This document shows positions 1 to 12,640 of a stretch of DNA of 64,000 nt, piece after piece; positions within the stretch are counted from its first letter, which is position 1, and every line of letters begins with the position of its first letter. The DNA is taken from NCBI GenBank assembly GCA_037783545.1, contig JBBELK010000326.1, positions 1,426,001 through 1,490,000 on the forward strand, in the 5' to 3' direction. Made by a program: the position numbers and the translations under genes. The notes under the pieces were generated by a model. The model had not been told where the DNA came from, did not search any database, and saw nothing but the letters and a program-made list of their open reading frames with translations. This DNA is from Henricia sp. BOLD:AAB3569 (Eukaryota; Echinodermata; Asteroidea; Spinulosida; Echinasteridae).

Positions 1-1640
1 CAGAACACATCGCAGATCGGCAGAATCAGTATTTGTTCATAACGTCACGTTGGCATATTCTTTGACGAGGCGTTGTAATAACATCGCCTTTTTGTAGAGA
101 AACATGTAAACAAAACCACGTCGCGCGGGGATCCATGGGATTATTTGGAGTACTCGAATAAAATGGCATGTGTGGTATAGTGTTGGTCCGTGAATTCGAC
201 GTGTATACTTCGCTACCACAAGAATATGTTACCAACAATACTCCAGAGACTCTTTGGGGTGGCTCCAGTACCGGGGGCTCACTGCATCAGTTGAAGAACG
301 CGGCATAAACAACTGTGAACTACAATAAAACACAAAATAATGAGCGGCGGTTCGGCGGACAGGTTTGTTACGTCATCTCATTTTAAATTAAATGAAATAT
401 GTATTATACAATACTCAAAACAATTAAGGGAGCAAAGTATTTTGTGATAATACATTTCTGTACATTATTCATCAAGGTGCCCCAACTGGAGTGAGATATC
501 ATGATGAAATCTTTGAAACAATCGTTACAACCTTTTGCTGCTGCAGTAGGTGAAGGGTTCTTTATTATGCAAGATAATGCCCGTACCGTCACTGCTTGTG
601 TTTTGATGGAGGATGTGGGCCAGCTATGTCACAGGATCTGAATCCCAGTTAGAGCATGCAGTACATTGGGAGATACGAGACCGCAACCAGTCTCCAAGGA
701 CAGTCGATGACCCAAGGACAGCCCTTGTTGAGGATGGGCAGCTCATTCGATTTATGCCTATTGTTTTATGGAATGTGCGAATGGCCGTGGTGGTCATACA
801 AGTTACGGACATTTAAATACAATTTGTTACAATTAAATAAAATTGATAAACAAAAATTGTGTTTACAAATTATTTCACAATATTCATCGTTATTAATGGG
901 GAAAACATGATTATGGCACTAGCGGTGTTAAATTCATTAAGAAATAAAAACGTTAAAAACACCATACTGTTGAGTTAAGATGTACACGTATATGAGGAAT
1001 AATGTCTGATTGTGTACATCTGCCATACTCATTAATTCAGGTGCAAATTATACATTGACGTCAGTCTACATAACACCCAAAAAAGATATTTCTGTTAATA
1101 ACATCGCATATAATGAAGTGTAAACATCGCAGGATTTAGGCAAGAAAAATACGTTTTTACCTGCATCGTTTCCGGCTTGTTCGAAACACCTGAGGGAAAG
1201 GTGAACAAGCATGATCGAATTTCCACCCGTTTCATCTGCAAATTTCGACATCAATTGGATTAGCCAATCATGGTTAAAGCGCGAAATCTGTTCACCTTAA
1301 CTTCTCGGATAGTTGGAGATCACTTGTCTGATGGGTTACGCAGACGACAAGTTTAATAATGGGGTCAATAGTGATAGTCGAAGGTGCGAAGAAAAAGAAA
1401 ACTGTTCTTATACCCAATATGTACGGCACCGAGCCGTAACCTTGTAACGCACTTTTTATCACAAGAAAGTATTCCCACATTAAAGGACGCGTGCAGTATG
1501 ATTTTTATTACATAAAAGCATAGAGGATGTGTTTTATACAGTTGCGTTTTGCTTTAATTGCAGGTTTTCTATTTTGATGCTAATGAACATTTCCATATGA
1601 GCAAAGCTGTGATGTCATCTTAGTAACAACAGAGGAATAC
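1..1640. other. Non-coding stretch, no gene recognised
   Basis: I see no exon, RNA gene or mobile element that can be supported. Open frames here are short and lie on both strands, as expected by chance. The only structure noted is a 10-bp inverted repeat (AGATGTACAC at 978-987 against its complement at 1012-1021). Confidence 0.6.
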
Positions 1641-2118
1641 GTGCAGTGCATGATGGTATAAAAATCTAGTACGCTGGCAGAATCTCGTACGTACGATTGT
1701 ACACAAGTCAATGGTATTCCAGAGGTGAGAGGGAGTTCTTGGCCGCTTCATGACTGGCGACGCTACGCACACTCGGCTTTAGCAATACCGTAGCCACATA
1801 TTTTCGACAGTTATCTTAAAAATTCCACCCCTGGACGCCCATATAACCCCAAAACAGATAATACAGTAGCCTTAAGGTTGAGTCTGTATCTGAGCTCTAT
1901 ATTACCAGTTAACATTTTGAGTCCAAAACACGAATTCACCGCGGTTTACGAGTTTGAAGCGGCCAAGAACTCCTCTCTCCTCCGGAAACCCACTCACACC
2001 TGTGTACATTCGTACGTACGAAATTCTGCCAGCGTATGCCTACTAGATTTTTTATACCATCATGCACTGCGCCATGTACCGCGCGCAGTGAATTGTGGGG
2101 GAACCGTAAAGGCACGTA
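1641..2118. repeat. Fold-back repeat, family F copy 1
   Basis: The segment 1641-1752 reappears as its reverse complement at 1955-2070, so the two arms of about 112 bp can form a long hairpin with a spacer of about 200 bp. Both arms carry TGCATGATGGTATAAAAA, CGTACGTACGA and TTCTTGGCCGCTTC. The right end, up to 2118, continues into a segment whose complement reads CGTGCCTTTACGGTTCCCCC, and this recurs near 62629. Related pieces also lie near 55580 and 56730. The plus-strand open frame inside (1878-2234) is a by-product of the arm sequence. No transposase is visible, so this is a non-autonomous element of unknown superfamily. Confidence 0.75.
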
Positions 2119-2400
2119 TTTTTAAACAGGATTTCGTGTTACATGTATATCAAATGAAGCGCCATAAAATTTGCACAGCTTTTCGAAATAACGTCAACGA
2201 AATCGGTACGATTATGCACACAACTCGCCTTTAGTTTCTGCGTGGTTTCTGTGACACAACTATTATGCGGCATTTGAAAAAAAGAGGAAAAAAAAACCCC
2301 CGATATTTTTGCTGTAAGTAAGCGTTCAATTCATTGTGTTGAATTTTTTTTAAAGGCCACAGTAAATGTTTTAGTACACATAATATAAATATAACTTACT
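2119..2400. other. AT-rich non-coding stretch
   Basis: Low-complexity A runs near 2280-2300 and no recognisable gene or repeat. Confidence 0.5.
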
Positions 2401-2440
2401 TAGATAATTTCATTTCTCGGCTTTCTTCTTTTCTTGCAGA

Positions 2441-2690
2441 ATGGAGGAGCTACACGGTCTGCATGTCCGTGAGGAGACATTTGCCAATCAGGTTACCAGC
2501 GTTGGCAACGTCAACGATCGGTCCACCGCATCGCAGCACAGACAACAAAGCATCTCCACAACCCATTGTACGATTCCTTCCCCAATATAATCAATCCGTG
2601 GCCAAACTCAATTTCCCACCAGTCCAAGGTTGGCCAACCTGGAAACTAAACTGTTTTTATTTCTGCAAAATGTATTTACTTAGAAGATGA
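2441..2690 (+). other. Weak candidate 3' exon
   Basis: A pyrimidine-rich tract ending in TTCTTGCAG at 2432-2440 is a good-looking splice acceptor. Directly after it two frames are open: an ATG frame starting at 2442 (MEELHGLHVREETF, about 49 codons to a TAA) and a longer frame running to a TGA near 2690. Residue composition of the ATG frame is protein-like, but I recognise no domain and cannot see a partner exon upstream. It could equally be chance. Transcript evidence would settle it. Confidence 0.2.
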
Positions 2691-2699
2691 ATGTTGTTA

Positions 2700-3869
2700 T
2701 AACTGCCATCTTTTCGCCCGCCATCATGATTAGCAATTAAGGAACGGCATGGTGGCCAAGCTGGGTGCGACAACAATAGGAAGTCTACACGTTAGCGTCA
2801 GGCAACATGACCCAAATCGCTAATTGAATTAAAAGCCACGGGGGCTCCACGTCGTTCCCCTTTTTTCATCAGTGATTTTATTTTCCAGAAAACGACATTT
2901 ACAATTTCGCGTTCGGCTGCGTCTCTTGCCAAGCAACCAAGCAACATTTTGCGCCCACCATGTCACCCATTAGTGCCCACTCGAAACAAAGCACCAAAAA
3001 ACGACGGGAAGGGGAACTTTCTACTTTCAACAATCCGTTGTTAACTCATGCGTGAGTTACTGCTCGTCCTCAGCTTTCAGCCTGTCCTCAGCTTAATGGT
3101 CTAAATGTAAATCCAGGACCCACAGGTCCATACACAGTTAGCCCATTTCCTAAAACAATATTTTGCCAAATTGTTACTGTCTGAGTCAGACGGATTTCGG
3201 GTAATGCGCTCGTACACATCCACGAAATGTTGCAGTAAAACGTGCTTTATTGGCGTTATGGGATACTGATTCCCAATACGCATGCGCAGAGAAATAATAA
3301 GGGGTAATTGCAATTGCACATTAAATAATATTAGGCATATGGGCTTATTTGTTTTGGGTTTTAATGACCTATAAACCTACTTCCATCGAAACGTGTTTTA
3401 TGGTGTATGTGGGTAAATGCATGTCAACGTATTGTTCAGACAGCAGGAAATACGACATTGGTGCGACAATAGAAACATATGGACTGTTCTACTGCCCACT
3501 TCGTGGAAGTCTGGTCAGAAATGTAAGAATCGATACCAACATCGAAATAATCGCACAGCAGAATCGATTACACTGTACACAACTAACGGCGCGCTACGAG
3601 AACAAACAAACGACGAAGGTCTTGGAGCCAAGACTATGCACATTAGTTGCCGCCATTTTCTCGCATGCAGTCTTTAGGCTTACATATTTGGTTCCATGCT
3701 GACTCTTTTACCATGGTGACAACTAACAGCAATGTACTGTGATGCTTCTTATAAATTTGTGTGTACTGTACTGGGCTCGTAATGTTGGAAACTTCTAAAC
3801 CATTAAACGAGTTAGAATTTTCGAAGTTAAACAAAGAGACTTCCTTTTAACCTTGGATCATGTAGGCCT
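2700..3869. other. Non-coding stretch, no gene recognised
   Basis: Contains a plus-strand open frame at 3349-3702 without recognisable domain or codon pattern. I see no repeat structure. One TAGGCCTA octamer sits at 3863-3870, at the edge of the following MITE. Confidence 0.5.
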
Positions 3870-4101
3870 ATATGGGTCATTCTATACATTTGGGGTCCAA
3901 CGTGTGACATTTTCCTGTCCCCGTTACACCTGACATACTGCTATTTGCCATACAAGTATCATTAAAAATGCCTTCAAACCATATTTTTATGAATTGTATT
4001 TTATGTACATGTAATCACTCTTTGAAATAGAAGGCATTTAAAGAATATGTCCTGAATTTACAAAATACAACATTTTACAAAATTTATAGAATGACCCATA
4101 T
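3870..4101. mobile_element. Short MITE with 22-bp terminal inverted repeats
   Basis: The left end ATATGGGTCATTCTATACAT is answered by its near-perfect reverse complement at the right end (TTTATAGAATGACCCATAT). The element is about 230 bp, AT-rich and has no coding capacity. The ends are preceded and followed by TA, which would fit a Tc1/mariner-type target. The outermost TATATGGGTC resembles the end of the larger element at 35180-35631, although the inner parts differ. Superfamily assignment is an inference from the flanks. Confidence 0.8.
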
Positions 4102-5395
4102 GCAAATTGTATGCGAGAATGTAATTTTATTGGTGAACAACCGGTGCAATAGACCGTGAAATTTTACCTGGAGAACCTGTGGGATGCCGCCAGATTCATC
4201 GACTTCCGGGAACCTCGAATATAGGAGCTAAAGCGTGTGCAGTTACCGTTTATATCTCGGTACCACAGTTTGGCTCCACATCAGAATAATTATTTTTAAC
4301 CAAACGATTTAGGGTCCTCTTTCAAAATTATTAAAATTAAATGTATTACTTGTGGGAAAAGTTGATCTAACATAAAGTTTACGAATTAATCTGACCTTTT
4401 ATTTCCGCCTCTGAGATAAACTGGTACCCCTGGACGTAATATAAAGATCACGACGCGTGTCACTGGTAGCCCGAACACAACCGCAAGTGGCGCGAATCAG
4501 CATTTCGGCGCGAATACGGTGTACAGTGGCCGTTAGGGGTTCATCTGCATAATTTTGGCCAAGGAACGTGCAAGATATAAGAATTGTCAAGATTTATTTC
4601 CAGATGATTTAATGAAGAGCAGTTTATCGACCGAGACCCGTACTGTGGGCGCTCTTTGGTTCTTAAAACGGAATAGTTGGGACCTACTATGGAAGTCGTC
4701 TTTGTGGACAGAATCATGTCCAGGTCGGTATGCTGAAAGCACGGCTAGCGGTTGTTCCCTAATATTGTTTTCGACATTTCCGGGCAAATGTCTCTTCTCA
4801 TTCCCACACGTGTGCACACCCGCTACACGCGACCACCATAGTGTAACATTTCGTACAAGCATCTGTCATAGTGCTAATGACCGAAAAGGCCACTCTGGTA
4901 CAGCATTGAAACAACATTATAGAGTGGTAACATTAAGTGATCATTCTGGCACCAACCATATTAATGGTTGTTTTCACACTGTACGCTTACCTTCACTCAT
5001 TTAATTGGACAAACGTGAGGCGTGAAATCGGCATTCGGACTTATATATACAACGAAACATTGTGCTTAACGTAGGCTATAGAGGGTTTGTGACAATGGGA
5101 GTGCAGGGAATTGGTAAACCACAGGTGACGAAGTACATTATGGTGGACATTATAGAGACATACGCGAATATGCAGCAATAAAGGTGAAGCTGAAGGGTCG
5201 CAAGTTTCATCGAGACGATGCGGCTGATAGTACACAAATAAATGTCCGTCAAAATGAGTCAATAAGAGACCAGTTGCGTGATAGATTTGCATAAGTCCTG
5301 GAGTCACGCCTTATATTTACATAAATGCTAGACTAGTCCCGCCTTCGCGCTATATGGCGCTCGCGTACGAGTGACTCAAGCACCATACTATATAG
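4102..5395. other. Non-coding stretch, no gene recognised
   Basis: Includes overlapping open frames on both strands at 4555-5004, neither with a recognisable domain. No repeat structure found. The sequence runs into the truncated Tc1 element without a visible left terminal inverted repeat. Confidence 0.5.
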
Positions 5396-6628
<1,233 letters not shown>

Positions 6629-6814
6629 CATAGTTGGGTCGCGCCGAACAAGGTAACGGCCAGATACACCAGGTAATCCCCTTCACGAAAGAGTGTTCTT
6701 GGATCTGTTAGGTACGTTACACAACACACTGGACCAACGGCCTTACATCCCTTCCGAAGGATGGAGCGATTGTGGTTAAATACCTTGCTCAGGCGCACAG
6801 TTACCACGAGGGGC

Positions 6815-7094
6815 GGTCGGGTTGGCGTAGTGGTTCTTTCCTCGCCTTTCACCTCTGGCGTCCCGGGTTCGAATCTGGGGCGTGTATGTGGATTGGGTTT
6901 GCAGTCCCTACTTGACCGCGTGGGTTTTCCGCCGGGGATCTCTCTGGGGGTTTTCCTCCCACTTCTAAAACTGCATCTTCTTCTTCGTCATCTCAAGTTG
7001 AAAATAAAGTATAGTTAAAGCTAAAACCGTATAGTTTATGGCATAAAGGGCCTTAGTTGCCGAAGATGCCATGAAATTAACAACAACAACAACG
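6815..7094 (+). mobile_element. tRNA-derived SINE, family A copy 1
   Basis: The head holds RNA polymerase III boxes: an A box TTGGCGTAGTGGTT near 6822-6835 and a B box GGTTCGAATCT at 6866-6876. The body contains CCTCCCACTTCTAAAACTGC, and the 3' end is an (AAC)n tail at about 7080-7094. The same order recurs at 53712-54000 and in pieces at 46619, 62336 and 38651. SINEs are transcribed by Pol III and copied by a partner LINE. No clear target duplication is seen around this copy. Confidence 0.9.
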
Positions 7095-7161
7095 ACTGGG
7101 TTCGAACTCGTCACAGCAAGTTTTCTCCAGAGTGTTGCGAGCCAACGACCCAAACCAATAG

Positions 7162-7741
7162 ACCGATCCAGTAAGCTCCGCCCATTTTGGAATTGACCAA
7201 TCACAGCCTCAGGTTGAGGTAACCAAAAAGTGGATCTCCATTTTGGTTACCTGAGTCCTCAACCTTTTGTGCACAGAGCTACGGCGAAATGCAGCACGAG
7301 TCACGCAAAAACACCATAAACATCGTTTTTATCAGCGCAGAGGACCCCAGCCGGTTTAAAACGGATTGTATAAGATTATCCTAACCTACTTTTAATCCCT
7401 TCATAAATGTGTTTTTGTGTAAACGGAAAAAACTCACCAAAATTAGCTTGTCGTTTTGCTATGTTGTGCATTCACTGCGTTCTAGATGTGTGTCGAGATG
7501 TTTTTGTTCGATCGCGCGCGTTACGCGTAATGCAGGCGTGTTGTACGTGCACGCACAAGACCGGATACTTAAGTGCACATTTTGCTTTCGAGCGTGCAGT
7601 TTCTGTGTCCGTGTGCGTGTTTCAATACGCACTGACCAGGACGCTGACGCACGGCGCGGCCACGCGACTCTACTGCACACGTGCCTAACATGTGGCATGT
7701 TGCTAGGCAATTTCTAAATGGGCGGAGCTTACTGGATCGGT
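7162..7741. mobile_element. MITE of about 580 bp with 34-bp terminal inverted repeats
   Basis: ACCGATCCAGTAAGCTCCGC at 7162 is mirrored by GCGGAGCTTACTGGATCGGT ending at 7741, and the match extends about 34 bp with two or three differences. Just inside the left end a second hairpin (7209-7265) pairs GGTAACCAAAA with TTTTGGTTACC and GGTTGAGG with CCTCAACC. The overlapping open frames at 7407-7717 on both strands are not conserved coding sequence. Target duplication is unclear and the superfamily is unknown. Confidence 0.78.
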
Positions 7742-8210
7742 ATATTGGCCACGGGATCCCAAAAAACAAAGACAGTGCATGCATGTGTGGTGTAACGCCA
7801 GCATAGAATGGTATGCGAAAAGACATCATTATAACTTGGTCGGAAAGTGGTTTTGTGATTCTGTGATTTTCAGTGCGTCGTTTCACTCTAAATTCCCTTC
7901 ACACCGTTTTTTCCTTAAAGCGACGTGCCTCAAAATAATTTACGCGCGAAAAGGCTCAGTGTGAAATATACACCCTTATCAATTTTTGTTATCCAGACAG
8001 TCTTGACGCATCTTGACGTTGGGTCTATCCGCTGGGGGAACAGAGTAGCATTACCACTCATATATTCTTTAAGACCAAACGTTATCTTTCTGTGTTACCT
8101 GGATGCGTCCCGAATAACGAACGCCATGATTGCACGTGGCATCTATATCACCTGGATAATCACCACATACATGTATTACGAACTACGCGCGTCGCATTTA
8201 CGTGCGTTAA
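7742..8210. other. Non-coding spacer
   Basis: No gene or repeat recognised between the 580-bp MITE and the TTAA MITE cluster. The last four bases (8207-8210) are the TTAA flank of the next element. Confidence 0.5.
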
Positions 8211-8513
8211 GGCGCGTTCACACTATCGCGGAAAAATCACACTTTCGCGCTGCGCTCACCGCATTGCATGAGCCCCCAATCGCCGATCTTTCCAAAATAG
8301 AAAATTCCAGTTCTGGTATCTTGGGGCTTCTCTGATACCTCATTGGCTGCGCGCTGGAAAGGTCAGCGCACCGCGGTCAAAGTTCAACAATTTTGAACTT
8401 TGACCCAGCTCAAAACGTTTTGCGCGTCGCGATAGGCCGCGCACAAGCGGCAAACCAGTTTGTGTACAAACCAATGGAACAGTGTGATTTTTCCGCGATA
8501 GTGTGAACGCCCC
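8211..8513. mobile_element. TTAA-flanked MITE, copy A (303 bp)
   Basis: The left end GCGTTCACACTATCGCGG and the right end CCGCGATAGTGTGAACGC form terminal inverted repeats that extend through AAAATCACAC. The left flank is TTAA and the right flank TTCA. The interior shares TCAAAGTTCAACA, GCGCGTCGCGATAGGCCGCG and CAAACCAGTTTGTGTACAAA with copies B, D and E. It has no coding capacity. TTAA targets are used by piggyBac and Kolobok superfamilies; which of them mobilised this family cannot be decided here. Confidence 0.92.
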
Positions 8514-8525
8514 TTCAAGGCTCAA

Positions 8526-9448
8526 GGGGCGGTCACACTATCGCGGAAAAATCACGGTGCCGCGCTGCGCTCACCGCATTGCATGAGGTCCCAATCGCCG
8601 ATCTTTCTAAAATAGAAAATTTAACACAGGTAACTTGGGGCTTCTCTGATACCTCATTGGCTGCGCGTTGTAAAGGTCAGCGCACCGCGGTCAAAGTTTA
8701 ACAAATTTGAACTTTTGACCCAGCTCAAAACGTTTTGCGCGTCGCGACAGGCCGCGCACAAGTGGCAAACCATCCTGAGATCTCACATCCTGAGATATCA
8801 GGGAATTTCCACTCTGCAAAGCGACGTAACAATACCCTGAGGAAATACACGCAAATATGTGGAGTGAGCCGGCTGTTGTCTTGAGCCAACTCACGCCCGA
8901 GTCATTTTGATGTAATTTAATCAATTCGGTCATATTATGCCGAAAAGAAACGATTTCTATACTTTCCAGAAATTGTATTGGGTTCCGTTCCTTATGACTG
9001 TCCCATTCCTACCAAACTTTCAAACGACGATTTTAATTTACTGCGTAGTTTTTCAAATTAATAACAGCGATGCATGCTGACGAAGGTAATGGAACGGATT
9101 CCCCAGAATGCTTTAAATAGCAGCCAATCGTCGACGCGGACAACGGCCAGCATTACCGAGTACATGTATCACATGCATGCACGGTGTTTACAATCTGCGC
9201 GCGTTTCATTTGAATGCCTGCAATCATGCTGCAATGCACTGCCAAGCGTCCTGATTGGTCCAGCCGAGACGACAAGATTTCTGTCGCTAGTCCCACCGCG
9301 AAATGGGGCCGGTTTTCTCAGGGTATTGTAACGTCGCTTAGCAGAGTGGAAATTCCCTGAGATCTCAGGATGGCGGCAAACCAGTTTCTGTACAAACCAA
9401 TGTACAGGCGCGCGCAAAGTCATTTTTCCGCGATAGTGTGAACGCCCC
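8526..9448. mobile_element. TTAA-type MITE, copy B, split by another element
   Basis: The same ends and interior as copy A are found at 8526-8771 and 9372-9448, and together they make about the standard length once the insert at 8772-9371 is removed. The right end differs from copy A (GCGCGCAAAGTCATTTTTCC) but keeps the terminal CCGCGATAGTGTGAACGCCCC. Copy B lies almost back to back with copy A and with the partial copy C. Confidence 0.88.
8772..9371. mobile_element. 600-bp MITE nested inside copy B
   Basis: The ends read ATCCTGAGATCTCA and its complement TGAGATCTCAGGAT. The inverted repeat runs on through GGGAATTTCCACTCTGC, AAGCGACGT and ACAATACCCTGAG, about 65 bp in all, apart from a short duplication of the first 14 bp on the left. 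The flanks GTGGCAAACC and GCGGCAAACC duplicate host sequence, a target duplication of 8 to 10 bp that would fit hAT or Mutator-type elements. No transposase is present. Confidence 0.88.
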
Positions 9449-9470
9449 TTTAGTGTGAATCCAACTTAAA

Positions 9471-9520
9471 GGGGCGTTCACACTATCGCGGAAAAATGGC
9501 TTTGCGCGCGGCTGTGCCAT
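9471..9520. mobile_element. TTAA-type MITE end fragment, copy C
   Basis: GGGGCGTTCACACTATCGCG after a TTAA repeats the end of copies A and B, and the next 20 bases match the inner side of the right end of copy B. Beyond about 9520 the similarity stops, so this is a truncated end standing head to head with copy B. Confidence 0.75.
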
Positions 9521-10839
9521 TAGTCTTTCGGAAAGACTGCCTTTTTGCACGCAATACACGATGTACATAGACTATTCACCATTGGCCGCCAGAGGGCGCA
9601 CCTGGAATACAGTCGAAAAGACAGTCTTTCATATTCCGTATAAATCGCTCGCAAAATACCGAGCGAATTCCTGGCATACCTTTGTGTGACACGTTGAAAT
9701 GCGTGACGTCATCTAATTTCCATAATTCACAACAGCTCTGGTCTGTCTGGTACCCAGAGTACACACTGGACAGGACAGTGCATACAAATGTCGCTGCTTT
9801 TCCAGTCGCTGATCGATCGATCGATCAGCAGTCATCAGCAGGCAAACATGATATGAGGCAAACACATTGTCCACGGACAAAGCTATCTTGCGCGTTGCAC
9901 TCAGTGGCTCGCCTGTACCGTCGCGTCCGGGCCTTGCCGGCCTGCGTTGCTCGTACGGTCGGGTTAGACCCGTGAACGGGTCTACGGTCGGGTGTGATGA
10001 TTGGTCGGCCAGTGAAGACGAAACATTTCGTTCCAAGTTGGGAATCGAAAAGTTCAAAGGCTATCAAAGACTGGCATTTAGATTTTTTCTTAGGGCATTT
10101 TCTGCTTGGTCACGATTTTTTTTTCATCGCTTACGCATGGAGGAAGAAAACGACTGGGATTGTTTTCTTCTCCTCAAAACCGAAATTTAGGAGTGAATTA
10201 ATCTGAGTGAAGAATCTCCCACGTTCTTAAAAACTACTAATTTCACTCACTATCACATGCTTTGTACACAATGTTTGAAGTATTATAAATTGTTGGGCAG
10301 ATTTTTAAAAATTTCAAAATGCCCTTATTAAATTTTTGAAAGTTTAATGTTGAAAGGAGTCTCTCAAAGCCACATGGTTTTACAAAAGTAATTGTACATT
10401 TTCTAAAGTCAAATATGACCCATTTGATTTTCATTTAGGCCAACAAAGAATAAGTCAAATTGTTATGACCCAAGGCCAGGATCGACCTTTTACGGCCTAT
10501 TTAAAACAATACTTTTTTTTCTGATTCTTCGTGCATGTTTTTGTTTTTACAGCAAGCAGAATTGCAGAAAATTAGTTAGAGCAACTTGCTTGCATAAGCC
10601 TCCGAAAATATACTGGAATAACGTTTAATGGAACAAATTTAAATTTGATGTTTATTAGTTTACTAAATGTTTAAAATTTCACCCTTTTCAGTGCTTTGGG
10701 GAGAATGCTTTGAGAAGGCCCATTAATTTTGTGGATATGAAGCTGTTTTTACGAATTCCAGGGAACAACAGCAAACTACTTTGTAGATAGGACAGAAGCC
10801 CTTGAAGGAAATTTGCACAGTTTGGTTAACTAAAAAAAA
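9521..10839. other. Non-coding stretch with short palindromes
   Basis: A perfect 22-bp palindrome built of GATC repeats lies at 9808-9829. A second hairpin AGACCCGT-GA-ACGGGTCT lies at 9966-9983, flanked on both sides by TACGGTCGGGT. Overlapping open frames at 9682-10190 occur on both strands and show no domain. From about 10230 the sequence is AT-rich and featureless up to the tandem array. Confidence 0.55.
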
Positions 10840-12640
10840 AATGGAAATGTTCGTCAACATTGTCTGATTCATTAGTAAAAACTAAGAGAGAGAAATTTTC
10901 ATGATTTTTAGATTTTTTCCCACTGTTGTCCAACATTGTTCAATGTTTTGGCCATGGCATTGGGTCTTAATTTACACGGACAGGCACCCCCGGCCGGGGA
11001 CAGGAAGTCACCGGGCTGCCGAGAAATGCCGCTCCTTGGCAGGCCATGCACCACGGCCACTGCACGAAAATGGCACGATATCATTTTCGCGCGGCACGGT
11101 GAATCACTGCACACGTACAAATGTACATTAGTTCAATATTTGACTTCAAGTGCAGAAATAATTTGAATTTTTAGGTTGAATTCCATATCCGACTACTATA
11201 AACGTCTTTATTCTGTAAATGAAAAATAAACAATGCATGTTAGAACAAGTTTGATGATAAAAATGAGAAATAAAATTATGACATGTCTGATTTTAGGCCC
11301 CCAGCCTGGATTTCCATTGTTATAAAACCATGTAAAATTTTAGTTTAGTTGTAAAAACCATGGTGTTAAAACTAAGAAAGAGAAATTTTCATGATTTTTT
11401 AATTTTTTCCCACTGCTGTCCAACATTGTCCAAGGAAATGTTCGTCAACATTGTCTGATTCATTAGTTCAATATTTGACTTCAAGTGCAGAAATAATTTG
11501 AATTTTTAGGTTGAATTCCATATCCGACCACTTATAAACGTCTTTATTTTATATTAAATGAAAAATAAACAATGCATGTTAGAACAATTTTGATGATAAA
11601 AATGAGAAATAAAATTATGACATGTCTGATTTTAGGCCCCCAGCCTGGATTTCCATTGTTATAAAACCATGTAAAATTTTAGTTTAGTTGTAAAAACCAT
11701 GGTGTAAAAACTAAGAGAGAGACATTTTCATGATTTTTAAATTTTTTACCACTGCTGTCCAACATTGTCCAAGGAAATGTTCGTCAACATTGTCTGATTC
11801 ATTAGTTCAATATTTCACTTCAAGTGCAGAAATAATTTGAATTTTTAGGTTGAATTCCATATCCGACCACTATAAACGTCTTTATTTTATATTAAATGAA
11901 AAATAAACAATGCATGTTAGAACAAGTTTGATGATAAAAATGAGAAATAAAATTATGACATGTCTGATTTTAGGCCCCCAGCCTGGATTTCCATTGTTAT
12001 AAAACCAGTTTGGTTGTAAAAACCATGGTGTGAAAAATAATACAGAAATTTTCATGATTTTTAAATTTTTCCCACTTCTGTCCAACATTGTCCAAAGAAA
12101 TGTTCGTCAACATTGTCTGATTCATTAGTTCAATATTTGACTTCAAGTGCAGAAATAATTTGAATTTGTAGGTTGAATTCCATATCCGACCACTATAAAC
12201 GTCTTTATTTTGTATTAAATAAAAAATAAACAATGCATGTTAGAACAAGTTTGATGATAAAAATGAGAAATACAATTCTGACATGTCTGATTTTGGGCAC
12301 CCAGCCTGGATTTCCATTGTTATAGAACCATGTAAAATGTTAGTTTGGTTGTAAAAACCATGGTGTAAAAACTAAGAAAGAAAAATTTTCATGATTTTTA
12401 GATTGTTTCCCACTGTTGTCCAACATTGTTCAATGTTTTGGCCATGGCATTGGGTCTTAATCTACACGGACAGGCACCCCCGGCCGGGGACAGGAAGTCA
12501 CCGGGCTGGGCTGGGCGCGCACTCGTACCGAGAAATGCCGCTTCTCGGCAGGCCATGCACCACGGTCACTGCACGAAAACGGCCCGATATCATTTTCGCG
12601 CGGCACGGTGAATCACTGCACACGTACAAAATGTACACGG
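10840..12640. repeat. Tandem array of about 335-bp units with GC-rich blocks at both ends
   Basis: The phrase ATTTTCATGATTTTT after a CTAAG-type start recurs near 10881, 11371, 11710, 12036 and 12371. Each unit also carries TTCGTCAACATTGTCTGATT, ATTAGTTCAATATTT, AACAATGCATGTTAGAACAA and CCCAGCCTGGATTTCCATTG. The first and last units contain a GC-rich block (10943-11125 and 12433-12636) with CACCCCCGGCCGGGGACAGG that the three inner units lack. Open frames inside the blocks are not conserved between the two copies. The element type is unknown. Confidence 0.88.

Noticed and set aside
1878-2234. 118-codon plus-strand frame
   Set aside because: Lies across the right arm of a fold-back repeat and is not conserved in the other copies.
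4555-5004. 149-codon plus-strand frame
   Set aside because: No recognisable domain, opposite strand also open, composition not protein-like.
7407-7886. Several overlapping frames of 80 to 105 codons on both strands
   Set aside because: Inside or beside a MITE; open on both strands at once, no domain.
10840-12640. CRISPR array
   Set aside because: Units are about 335 bp and differ in length, with no short constant repeats and unique spacers.
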